This document shows positions 16,186 through 24,553 of a stretch of DNA of 64,000 nt, piece after piece. The DNA comes from Paenibacillus sp. ACRRY. Its GTDB lineage: Bacteria > Bacillota > Bacilli > Paenibacillales > Paenibacillaceae. Location of the stretch: contig NZ_JAKRNM010000003.1 in the NCBI RefSeq assembly GCF_022346995.1, positions 1 to 64,000 on the forward strand, given 5' to 3'. The notes below the pieces were generated by a model. It saw only the letters and a list, made by a program, of their open reading frames with translations, ran no database searches and was not told the DNA's origin. Numbering within the stretch: position 1 is the stretch's first letter; each line of letters starts with the position of its first letter. The position numbers were made by a program, and so were the translations under genes.

Positions 16186-16233
16186 CATTGTGCATATGAA
16201 CGAAATTATAAATGATTGATAAGGCTTACACAA
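16186..16233 (-). promoter_or_regulatory. cdaR promoter with CdaR-type half-site
   Basis: On the minus strand TTGTGT (16233-16228) and TATAAT (16210-16205) are 17 bases apart. Just downstream, the plus-strand sequence ATTGTGCATATG at 16187-16198 copies the left half of the palindrome before the glycerate operon; the right half is degenerate. This suggests autoregulation. Confidence 0.65.
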
Positions 16234-16258
16234 ATGCTTCGAGTTACTATACGTATGC

Positions 16259-16645
16259 TCAGTCGTCATTTTGAGGAGATGGTTGCACATGTAATTCTTC
16301 ACTGGCCGAACCTATAGTTCCGTTTAAATAGTCCATATGTGCCTTCCCCCAGCCGCACATGCCATCCAAAAGTGATCCGATCGTCTGTCCGTGTTCAGAT
16401 AAGCTGTATTCAACTTTTGGTGGCACATCCCCATAAAGTGTGCGAACGATGATGTGATCCTGTTCCAGCTCTCGCAGCTGTTTCGTTAAGGTTCCTTGAG
16501 CTACATCGGGAATCAGGCGTCTTAACTCCCCGAATCGCTTCGTTCCTTCTTTCAATAATATAAATAAAATTAGCGGTTTCCATTTCCCGTTGATCGTCTC
16601 CAGGGTAGTCAACACACCTTGTAATCTTGGTTCCTGTAAATTCAT
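16259..16645 (-). CDS. HxlR-family regulator
   Basis: A 128-residue winged-helix protein with the HxlR pattern: [54 protein letters not shown] and the wing [19 protein letters not shown]. Several relatives (YodB, CatR, HypR) sense quinones, diamide or aldehydes by cysteine chemistry; here the only Cys is near residue 100 (GMCGWG), so that mechanism is uncertain. ATG 16645 has GAGGTG upstream. Divergent from an SDR gene, with palindromic sites between. Confidence 0.9.
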   Translation of the reverse strand: MNLQEPRLQGVLTTLETINGKWKPLILFILLKEGTKRFGELRRLIPDVAQGTLTKQLRELEQDHIIVRTLYGDVPPKVEYSLSEHGQTIGSLLDGMCGWGKAHMDYLNGTIGSASEELHVQPSPQNDD

Positions 16646-16760
16646 AGTATTCACCTCGAAATATAGACCAATGTATAACTCCATCATACCTGAATTTTTT
16701 GTTCATGACTTGTCTCCACGTACAAATTAATGAAGTGATGTATCCATTGGAACGCCTCAA

Positions 16761-16804
16761 TAGTACGAATATTCGTACTAGGTACGATTGAATTGCGTAC
16801 TATT
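16761..16804. promoter_or_regulatory. Probable HxlR operators in the hxlR-SDR intergenic region
   Basis: TAGTACGAAT followed by its exact complement forms a 20-bp perfect palindrome at 16761-16780. A degenerate copy, TAGGTACG then GCGTACTA, follows directly at 16779-16802. TAGTAC/GTACTA arms are similar to sites known for YodB-type HxlR repressors. Confidence 0.7.
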
Positions 16805-16885
16805 CAGCCGCGTGCATTTCCTCAATAATGGACAAAAACGTCGAGCAGACAAGACATTCCGACGAAGAGAAGGGGAAGATGAAGA

Positions 16886-17624
16886 ATGGATTCATTCACA
16901 TTGAAGAACAAGCGTGTCGTAATTATCGGGGGAAGTTCAGGCATTGGACTGGCTACGGCGATTCGTGCGGCTGAGTCTGGAGCTCATGTCATCATAGCCG
17001 GGAGATCCGCTGCCAGACTGGAGGAAGCGGAAGAGCAAAATTAAACGCGTTGTAGAGAGAGTTGGAGAGGTGACCATAGAAAGCTACGTATTGGATAATC
17101 AAGATGAACAGCAATTAGAGACATTCTTTGATCATATTGGAGCTTTCGACCATCTGTTTACGCCAGGGGCTGCTTATACTCGCGGACCACTGACTTCAGA
17201 CAGAGAAACGGCTGAAAGCTCCTTCATCGGAAAGTTCTGGCCTCAATATTATGCAGCCAAATATGCAGCTCCATATATCTCGGCCACGGGTTCGATTACG
17301 CTGATGTCTGGAGGATTTAGTCAACGCCCGTTGGATGGAGGGGCCTCCTATGCAGCATGTAACGGAGCAATTGAAAGTCTGGGCAAAGCACTTGCGGTAG
17401 AATTGGCACCTGTCCGCGTGAACGTGGTATCTCCCGGAACCATATGGCGGGAAGGACAAGAAGGAACGCCGAGGGGCGAACATTTCGAAGATTATAAGCA
17501 GCTCTCCCTCTTAAAACGTGTTGGATATAACGAGGAGATTGCACACACGGTCACGTATCTGATGACCAATACATTTACGACAGGCAGCACGTTATTTGTG
17601 GATGGTGGCTACACGTTAATTTGA
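16886..17624 (+). pseudogene. SDR-family oxidoreductase disrupted by a frameshift
   Basis: ATG 16886 (AGGGG upstream) opens a Rossmann start with VVIIGGSSGIGLATAIRAA but reaches TAA at 17042-17044 after 52 codons. From about 17037 the +1 frame continues the same family without a break (KIKRVVERVGEVTIESYVLD) to 17624, ending in the usual NTFTTGSTLFVDGGYTLI. One extra base in GAAGAGCAAAATTAAACGC near 17035 would explain it. The catalytic YxxxK reads YAACN, so the Lys is replaced and the Ser region is SGGFSQ, which is seen in some short SDR subgroups. It is either a pseudogene or a sequencing error; the divergent HxlR regulator probably controls it. Confidence 0.75.
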
Positions 17625-17701
17625 TGGCTCGACAAAGAGAGAAGTAGGCCTTCAAGATTATATATTGATAAAAATATGATGAAAAATGACGAAAAATATA
17701 G

Positions 17702-17741
17702 AGATCCGACCTGATTTTTACCTTCAGGAAGGATCTTTTTC
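17702..17741 (+). terminator. Terminator after the SDR gene
   Basis: AGATCC with an inner CCTGA pairs with TCAGG and GGATCT (two small internal bulges), followed by TTTTT. Confidence 0.75.
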
Positions 17742-17850
17742 CATTTTTTAGATCGATTGTTCAGAATCCGTTCAGAGTTGTGTACTACAATAGACCTAAA
17801 TTGCGGGCCATTTGAATTAAATGGAATAGAGAAGGGGAGGATACAGGTTT

Positions 17851-20800
17851 ATGTTTTACAGAAAGCTAGTAAGCTGTTTATTAGTTGCAGTTCTGTTTTT
17901 GCAGGTTGTTGGTGTAGGAGGGGCAAGCGCGGATCTTGGTCCAACTCCATTGGAACAATTAAATGCAATCAGAAATTCAGTTCAGGATATTGAACAGGCT
18001 ATTCCACAAGTTCAAAGTCTCATAGAGAACAGCAGTCTAATCGATGATAAAACAATGCTCTATGATGGGCTGGATGAAGAACAAAAGAGGGAACTGGCAC
18101 GAGGAATGACTCTATTGCTGCCAATTGGGACAGATTATGTGAATCAAAATCAAGCTAACGACATTTTCTTCTTCTTATGCTTTCTAGTAGAATTGCCTAA
18201 AACGATGAATTCAAGTGAAGCACAGTTTTTTTTGGATAATATATATAATTTTTATTTTAGTCGGGCCAGAGATTTCCTACCTTCTGAACAAGCACAACCA
18301 ATGGTTGAGGCGAGTGCTGCCTACAGCATGCTAAGAGGTGCTGATAAGGAAATATTCACAAATATTGTGATGTTTGGACCTGCTTTAGGTCAATACCAAA
18401 CACCCATTGATTATAAGGGTCAGATTGAATTACTGAAGGAGCTAATGTCTGATTATCTTCCAATTAACAGACCCATCACTGGATCAGACATGGATGCTGC
18501 ACTGAATAGTCTCTATGCACACTATCAAATGACTACAATGTTCGGCATGAGTCCCAATGCTACAGTTCAGCCTTTTCCAATCAACATGGAGGAGATGTCT
18601 ACCATCCAGAGTAATGAGCAGAGACGGGCGGAACTGGCAGAATGGATGATTTATAAGAGACCCGGCGTTGAAGGATACAATACCGCAGCAGAAGTACAAG
18701 CCGCCTTCGACGCATTCTTCGCAGTGGCTGCACCAACAGTGACAGCGGATGATGAAGCCAATGCAATTGTAGGTGCGGACGATACAATGGAATACAGCAC
18801 GAATGCAGGCTTAGTTTGGTTTGTTTACAGTTCTACTAATCCTCCTCAATTTGATGGTGCCCAAACGGTATGGGTACGTGTGAAAGCAACTGAAAGTACT
18901 CCAGTAGGTCCTTACGTGACATTGACCTTCACCGAGAATAGAGGAGCAGATCCACTTGAGGCACTAAACTTGGCAAAAAGTAATGAAGATGTAGCCGGCG
19001 TGCTCGCAGCAGTTCAAGACCCACAAGTCGGAGTAATTCTCCCTCAGGATTTTGGCAACTGGACCAAGGATGAGAAAGAATCCATGGCTGAGTTTCTAAC
19101 GCTTATGAACGGCAGCAAAGGTTATGTAAGTAAAGATCAAGTGCAATATGTGATTGACCTGGTTGTTTACCCTCGGAACCTCCTTGAAACGCGTGATTTG
19201 CTGAGCGTGGAGCAGAGGATTACAACGTATTTTGACAAGCTGAGAGGTCTGCCTGACGTATTCAGTGGAAATATGGATTCCAGCATTCCGGAGTACTATA
19301 GCATCGGGAAAAAGTATAATAAGCTGTCGGCAGTAGATAAGCAGATTTTGGCGTACAATATTAAATTCGATATTATACGCAGTTCATTATCAGTATTTAA
19401 GTATAGTGAGCAGTTATCTGCTAATCTTTCAACGTATGGACCAATTAACAGTCTGACTAGTAAACCTCAAATGTATAGTGCACTGGTACGTCTTCGTTTA
19501 TTACAGAAGGAATCAACACAGTATAACCGTGATTTGTCTACAACAGAATATATGGATGACTTCCCGCTTAACCTTAGTAAGATTGATGACATTACCAATG
19601 AAAAATATCAAGAACTCGCCCAGTGGATGATTGATAAACGTCCAGTGGAAGGTTACGCAGACTACCAGGCAATTCAACAAACTTTCAATGCTTTCTTTGG
19701 CCCATTATCACCATTGGAACAATTGAACGAGGCAGTGGATGCAGAAAATGTAGATGAGGTTCTATCTATTATCCGCAACAGCCCTGAGCTTGTAACACTT
19801 CCTGCAGGTTTCAATGATCTTACGCTTGAAGAGCAGTTAGCTGTAGCTCAAGCTGTGATCGATTTGCTTCCTGATAAGTATGATTATGAAAATGAAGGAC
19901 AAGTAAGATATACCGTTGAGCTGGCATATGAAGCTGTGCTTGCCTATAAGGCAACCACTCAGGCCGAGATGCAAAATCATTTGGATCTTTTCTATTTGAA
20001 GCTTTCTCAAGTCAATGAATATATCTCAATAGAAGATTTCGAAGATTATGAAGAATTCAGAGTGCTTAGCAAAAAGTATGTAGATGGATCTGTTGTAGAT
20101 CAGAAATTGATCGCTTATATGGCTCGCCTCATCTTCAAAGAAGAGGGTCTGTCAGTGGATAAGGCTGTGCTCGGCATGGTTATGATCTTGACCATTTCTC
20201 CGTCCCTTAATGTAAACACAACAGACGAGATGAGCCAGACCTTGTTTACACTTCTGATGATTCAACAAGAGGTGGAAGAGTACAACAAACAATCAGATCA
20301 TGAAAAACTGGATGACTTCCCATTGAATTTCTCGAAATTAGCAGATGCATCGATTGATGAGTCTAAGATCGAAAAACTCGCACAATGGATGCTGGACAAA
20401 AAACCGGCTAACGGTTATGGAAGCTATGCCGAGGTTCAATCCGCATTTGACGAGTTTTTTGAACCTAAGACCCCGGTGGTCACTCCGCCAAGCAGTGGGG
20501 GAAGCGGCGGTGGTTCTTCATCCACACAGGTAACATCAACGCCTGCAACAAACCAAGAAACACTTACAGTAGATGTGAATGGTGCCAACGGAACCAATTT
20601 GGTGAAAACAACAATTACACGCACAACAGAACCAAATGGTAAAGTGAAGGACCTTGTAACGATGTCTGAAGCGACTGCCAAGGAATCCGTAGAAAAAGCG
20701 AAACAGCTTGGTATGGATACAGCGCGCATCGTGATTCCGGATGCCAAAGATTCCGTATCCGAGACTCGCGTTGAACTGCCAAAAGCAGCGGTAAAACAGC

Positions 20801-21852
20801 TGAATGACGGCGGACTTAAGCTGGAGATCTCGACAGAGAGTGCAATCATTTCGATTCCTACAGCTTCGACCGCTGGTTTCGACCAAGACTTGTACTTCCG
20901 TATCGTGCCAATGAAGCAGGAATCCGAGCGCAAGCAAGTGGAAGAACGCGCGAAGCAAGAGCAATTGATTCAGCAAATTACGCCTGATGCAAATGTAACC
21001 GTACTGGCTCGTCCAGTCGAAATCGAAACGAATATGCAGAGCCGTGAAGTAACCCTGACATTGCCACTGCGTGATAGTCTGCCGACAGATGCAGCAGCAC
21101 GTCAGAAGGCCTTGGACAACCTGGCCATCTACATTGAACACAGTGACGGTACCAGAGAGTTACTTCAGGGCAAGCTGGTTCAGCTGAACGATGGCAGTGA
21201 AGGCATCGAATTTACAGTAAGCAAATTCAGCACGTTCACGCTGGTTGTGGTCGATGGACTGAAAGCGGCAGAAACGACGAACAAACCGTATATCAAAGGT
21301 TTTGGTGACGAGTTCCGTCCAGATGCATTCGTGACTCGTGCACAAATGGCAGCCATGCTGGCGCGTAACCTGACAGATCAATCTAAATCTATGATTTCCG
21401 GTAAATTTGCCGACGTAGCATCAACTCACTGGGCAAACAGCGAAATTGCACAAGCTCAATCCGCAGGCATCATGAATGGCATGAGCGCAACTCAATTTGT
21501 ACCAGAAGGTTCGATCACACGTGCGCAGATGGCGACGATTGCATACCGCTGGATGCAGCAGCAATCGGGCAGTGCATCCGCAGCAGCGGAAGCCAGCGCA
21601 TCCTTTACGGATGTGTCCACAGACTCCTGGGCTGCTGAAGCAATCGCGTATGTACAATCTTCTGGCCTGATGACTGGATACACAGATGGTACGTTCAAAC
21701 CGGATAACCAATTAACCCGGGCTGAGGCAGTAAAAGTATTAAATGTATTGTTCAAGCGTACACCAGCAGCGAGTACAGGTTCACAATCGTTCTCTGACGT
21801 ACCCGCGTCTCACTGGGCATACGCAGATATCGAAGCTGCAGCACAGCAATAA
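17851..21852 (+). CDS. Large S-layer-homology (SLH) surface protein with three repeated helical modules
   Basis: A 1333-residue exported protein. Signal peptide residues 1-27 (FYRKLVSCLLVAVLFLQVVG). Three long, mostly helical modules follow (about residues 31-295, 366-620 and 620-875). Each opens with a PLEQLNA-like segment and closes with ELAEWMI-KRP--GY and VQ-AFDAFF. An Ig-like insert (VWVRVKATESTPVGPYVTL) separates the first two. After a Gly/Ser linker near residue 885 comes a 250-residue beta-rich region (SKFSTFTLVVVDG), then SLH motifs (ITRAQMATIAYRWM; LTRAEAVKVLNVLF) that anchor to pyruvylated wall polymers. The end stops inside a partial fourth SLH motif (FSDVPASHWAYADIEAAAQQ). The function of the modules is unknown. 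Confidence 0.9.
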   Translation: MFYRKLVSCLLVAVLFLQVVGVGGASADLGPTPLEQLNAIRNSVQDIEQAIPQVQSLIENSSLIDDKTMLYDGLDEEQKRELARGMTLLLPIGTDYVNQNQANDIFFFLCFLVELPKTMNSSEAQFFLDNIYNFYFSRARDFLPSEQAQPMVEASAAYSMLRGADKEIFTNIVMFGPALGQYQTPIDYKGQIELLKELMSDYLPINRPITGSDMDAALNSLYAHYQMTTMFGMSPNATVQPFPINMEEMSTIQSNEQRRAELAEWMIYKRPGVEGYNTAAEVQAAFDAFFAVAAPTVTADDEANAIVGADDTMEYSTNAGLVWFVYSSTNPPQFDGAQTVWVRVKATESTPVGPYVTLTFTENRGADPLEALNLAKSNEDVAGVLAAVQDPQVGVILPQDFGNWTKDEKESMAEFLTLMNGSKGYVSKDQVQYVIDLVVYPRNLLETRDLLSVEQRITTYFDKLRGLPDVFSGNMDSSIPEYYSIGKKYNKLSAVDKQILAYNIKFDIIRSSLSVFKYSEQLSANLSTYGPINSLTSKPQMYSALVRLRLLQKESTQYNRDLSTTEYMDDFPLNLSKIDDITNEKYQELAQWMIDKRPVEGYADYQAIQQTFNAFFGPLSPLEQLNEAVDAENVDEVLSIIRNSPELVTLPAGFNDLTLEEQLAVAQAVIDLLPDKYDYENEGQVRYTVELAYEAVLAYKATTQAEMQNHLDLFYLKLSQVNEYISIEDFEDYEEFRVLSKKYVDGSVVDQKLIAYMARLIFKEEGLSVDKAVLGMVMILTISPSLNVNTTDEMSQTLFTLLMIQQEVEEYNKQSDHEKLDDFPLNFSKLADASIDESKIEKLAQWMLDKKPANGYGSYAEVQSAFDEFFEPKTPVVTPPSSGGSGGGSSSTQVTSTPATNQETLTVDVNGANGTNLVKTTITRTTEPNGKVKDLVTMSEATAKESVEKAKQLGMDTARIVIPDAKDSVSETRVELPKAAVKQLNDGGLKLEISTESAIISIPTASTAGFDQDLYFRIVPMKQESERKQVEERAKQEQLIQQITPDANVTVLARPVEIETNMQSREVTLTLPLRDSLPTDAAARQKALDNLAIYIEHSDGTRELLQGKLVQLNDGSEGIEFTVSKFSTFTLVVVDGLKAAETTNKPYIKGFGDEFRPDAFVTRAQMAAMLARNLTDQSKSMISGKFADVASTHWANSEIAQAQSAGIMNGMSATQFVPEGSITRAQMATIAYRWMQQQSGSASAAAEASASFTDVSTDSWAAEAIAYVQSSGLMTGYTDGTFKPDNQLTRAEAVKVLNVLFKRTPAASTGSQSFSDVPASHWAYADIEAAAQQ

Positions 21853-21870
21853 TTAGCTGTACAATTGAAA

Positions 21871-21906
21871 ATAAATAAGGCCACCCGAAAGGGTGGCCTT
21901 ATTTAT
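21871..21906. terminator. Strong terminator after the SLH gene
   Basis: A 16-base perfect stem around a GAAA tetraloop, with the pair GGCCACCC/GGGTGGCC at its heart and AT-rich ends on both sides, so it can serve both strands. Confidence 0.93.
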
Positions 21907-21963
21907 ATTTAAAGAACGGAATGTATCTTATTAGTTAGATGCAAATTCTACATATTTACTGCT

Positions 21964-22530
21964 TTAATCATGTTCAACAGGAGCTTTGCCATAAAAACCA
22001 CCATCCCGCAGCTGGTTCACAAATTCCTGCAGCCACTGATAATACTGCTCCGCATGCTGAAGTTTATGCAAGTCCCGCAAAGCTTCCTCCCGTTCCTCTG
22101 GCTTGGTTGTTCTGGCGAGGATAATCTCGGATAACTCCGGGATGACTTCCTGAAGACTCTCCTGCATAACGTCAATTTCCCGTTGGAGTTTGGCGCCAAA
22201 GAAGTTTTGAAATGTACGGAAAAAGTCTGTTTCCGCCAAATAAAGATCCTGCCGCTCGCGCTTTTCCTCCAGTTTGTAAACCATCTGTGACTCCGTAAGA
22301 GAACGGACCGCATAGCTCATATTGCTTTTGCTCATGTTCATCGACGTCTTCATTTCTTCCAATGTCATGGGCCGATCCTCGAAATACATAATGCCATACA
22401 GCTGGCCAAAGGAATGATTAACTCCGTATAAATCCATGGTATGGGCAATGGCGTCTATGACTTTCTCCCTGAGTTCCTGCCGATAGGACACCACCGTAGG
22501 CTCCTGTTCCCCGGCCAATTCTTTTCCCAC
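21964..22530 (-). CDS. GbsR/MarR-type regulator
   Basis: A 188-residue protein of the GbsR family: ELREKVIDAIAHTMDLYGVN, FGQLYGIMYFEDRPMTLEEM and a wHTH (SMNMSKSNMSYAVRSLTE), then a helical tail. B. subtilis GbsR represses choline uptake and oxidation genes and is released by choline; OpuAR relatives control betaine uptake. The start is GTG 22530 with GAGGTGAG upstream. It is divergent from a Ugp-like ABC importer operon with phosphatases, which it probably controls. Confidence 0.88.
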   Translation of the reverse strand: MGKELAGEQEPTVVSYRQELREKVIDAIAHTMDLYGVNHSFGQLYGIMYFEDRPMTLEEMKTSMNMSKSNMSYAVRSLTESQMVYKLEEKRERQDLYLAETDFFRTFQNFFGAKLQREIDVMQESLQEVIPELSEIILARTTKPEEREEALRDLHKLQHAEQYYQWLQEFVNQLRDGGFYGKAPVEHD

Positions 22531-22629
22531 AATCTCACCTCTGATATATGGATGGGATTTCCTTTTACGTCTTCATATTTTACATGACTTCCTGTGATTT
22601 TAACATAACCCGGAAATTGATTTTTCAAA

Positions 22630-22655
22630 TGTATTATACAATCATTTTTGTACAG
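22630..22655. promoter_or_regulatory. Candidate operator between the GbsR-type gene and the ABC operon
   Basis: TGTATTATACA is an 11-base odd palindrome, and TTTGTACA follows ten bases later. Their position in the middle of the divergent region would suit a GbsR site, but no consensus is available here to compare with. Confidence 0.35.
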
Positions 22656-22730
22656 AAGAGAATAGAGAGCGTTTTTAACCGAATTTATCCCTAATGTTAA
22701 ATAAAAATTGAACGACGAGGAGTGTGTGAA

Positions 22731-23606
22731 TTGCGTGTGAAATTATGGAGGGAAACAGAGGCAATTCTGTTCACCCTTCCCGCTCTGGTCCCGCTGCTTG
22801 TTTTCTGGATGGGGCCACTGGGATACATCGTTTACCTAAGTTTTACGGATTGGGATTTTATGAGTCCGGACAAGCTGTTCGTTGGTTTGGAGAACTACAG
22901 TTATCTGCTGACCAACTCCGAGTTTTACAAGTCGCTCAAGGTGACCCTGCTGTTCGGATTAGGGAGTGTAATTCCTACTATCGTTGGCGGATTGGCACTG
23001 GCCATGCTCATGAACAGTCGAATCAAATCATCCGGTCTGTTCCGAACGCTGCTGTTTTCCCCTTGGGTTACACCGACGGTAGCCGTATCCATTGCATGGT
23101 CATGGATATTTGAACCCGAGGTTGGACTTGCCAACTTGATGCTGGGCTGGGTCGGCGTATCTCCCATCGGCTGGCTTAGGGATGCGGACTGGGCACTAGT
23201 GGCAGTGCTTATTGTAACGCTGTGGAAATCCATTGGCTGGTCCATGGTATTCTACCTGGTTGCACTGCGTAACCTGCCATCCGATCTGCTGGAGGCCGCA
23301 TCCATTGATGGTGCAGGAAGCTGGGACAAGTTTCGAAGCATTACATTGCCATTGATCTCGCCAACCACGTTCTTCCTGTCGATCATTCTGACGATCCAGT
23401 CCTTACAGGCCTATGATCAGATCAATGTAATGACGCAGGGGGGACCTGCCGGATCAACAAGAACACTGCTCTATATGTATTATCAGTCTGCGTTTGAATC
23501 TTTCAATGTAGGCGAGGCATCGGCCATTGCTGTTGTCATTATTCTGATCTGCGTACTGCTGTCGGGTGTATCGTTCCTGCTCAGCAGACGCCTGGTGCAC
23601 TACTAA
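22731..23606 (+). CDS. ABC importer permease (UgpA/MalF type)
   Basis: A 291-residue membrane subunit with six segments. The EAA loop, contacted by the ATPase, is AASIDGAGSWDKFRSITLPL near residue 195. It pairs with the next permease and a lipoprotein binding protein, the usual carbohydrate CUT1 set. No ATPase is in the operon, so a shared MsmX/UgpC-type ATPase is presumably used. Start TTG 22731 lies 8 bases after GAGGAG, preferable to GTG 22722 within that site. Confidence 0.9.
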   Translation: MRVKLWRETEAILFTLPALVPLLVFWMGPLGYIVYLSFTDWDFMSPDKLFVGLENYSYLLTNSEFYKSLKVTLLFGLGSVIPTIVGGLALAMLMNSRIKSSGLFRTLLFSPWVTPTVAVSIAWSWIFEPEVGLANLMLGWVGVSPIGWLRDADWALVAVLIVTLWKSIGWSMVFYLVALRNLPSDLLEAASIDGAGSWDKFRSITLPLISPTTFFLSIILTIQSLQAYDQINVMTQGGPAGSTRTLLYMYYQSAFESFNVGEASAIAVVIILICVLLSGVSFLLSRRLVHY

Positions 23607-24520
23607 TGGACATGACCGCGATAAGTAAACAAACAAGTAAAGGTTCGAGTCGTGAAAATACGCAAAAAGAAAAGGCTCCCCGTGTGGGAAAAGTACTAGG
23701 TACCGCCATCCGATATCTGCTGCTGGCGTTTATCAGCCTGGCGATGGCCTTCCCTTTTTACTGGATGGTGATCAGCGGCTTCAAGACCAATGATGAGATC
23801 TGGCAATTCCCGCCGACCTTCTGGCCCGAGACGTTCCGCTGGAACAATTATGTGGATGCATGGCAGTCGGCCCCATTTGCCCGTTACATGCTAAACAGTA
23901 CAGGTGTGGCGGCTGCGATCTGTTTATTCCAGATCATCAACTCCAGTATGATGGCTTACGCCTTGACTCACATGCGTTTTCGAATGAAGGGCATACTCAC
24001 CGGACTTATTCTCGTCGGGTATATGATCCCGAGCACAGCAGTTTATCTGCCCAGTTATCTGGTTCTCAGCGAACTCAGACTGCTGGATTCCTATACAGGC
24101 CTGATCGTATCCAACTGTGTCAGCGTGTTTTCCATTTTCCTGATTCGTCAGGCATTCATGCAGGTGTCTCATGAGCTTGTGGAAGCTGGACAGCTCGACG
24201 GTGCATCGCACTTCCGCATTTTGTGGACCATTATAGCTCCACTGGTTCGCTCGACATTTGCCGTAATGGTATTGATTACGTTCATCGACCAGTACAACAA
24301 CTACTTCTGGCCAATGCTGATAACGAAAGACCCGAATCTGCAGCTGGTATCCGCAGGTCTGCGCAGTTTCTTTGTAGAAGGCGGAGCCTATGGACTCGCG
24401 TGGCCGCAAATAATGGCGGCTAGTGCGTTCACTATTGCACCACTGCTCATTCTCTTCCTGTTTACTCAGAAAACGATCATGCAAAGTGTAAACATGACGG
24501 CTGGCGTAAACAAAAACTGA
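23606..24520 (+). CDS. ABC importer permease (UgpE/AraQ type)
   Basis: A 304-residue second permease. The N-terminus is a 35-residue Lys/Ser-rich cytoplasmic tail, then six segments. The EAA loop reads EAGQLDGASHFRILWTIIAP. The start overlaps the stop of the first permease by one base (TAATG), showing translational coupling. Confidence 0.9.
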   Translation: MDMTAISKQTSKGSSRENTQKEKAPRVGKVLGTAIRYLLLAFISLAMAFPFYWMVISGFKTNDEIWQFPPTFWPETFRWNNYVDAWQSAPFARYMLNSTGVAAAICLFQIINSSMMAYALTHMRFRMKGILTGLILVGYMIPSTAVYLPSYLVLSELRLLDSYTGLIVSNCVSVFSIFLIRQAFMQVSHELVEAGQLDGASHFRILWTIIAPLVRSTFAVMVLITFIDQYNNYFWPMLITKDPNLQLVSAGLRSFFVEGGAYGLAWPQIMAASAFTIAPLLILFLFTQKTIMQSVNMTAGVNKN

Positions 24521-24553
24521 TTTTTACAACATATTTATATAGGAGGAATCACA

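Noticed and set aside
21280..21852. SLH gene read as truncated by a nonsense mutation
   Set aside because: It ends within a partial fourth SLH motif, but a strong terminator follows 19 bases later, and no SLH-like coding sequence continues, so this looks like the natural end.
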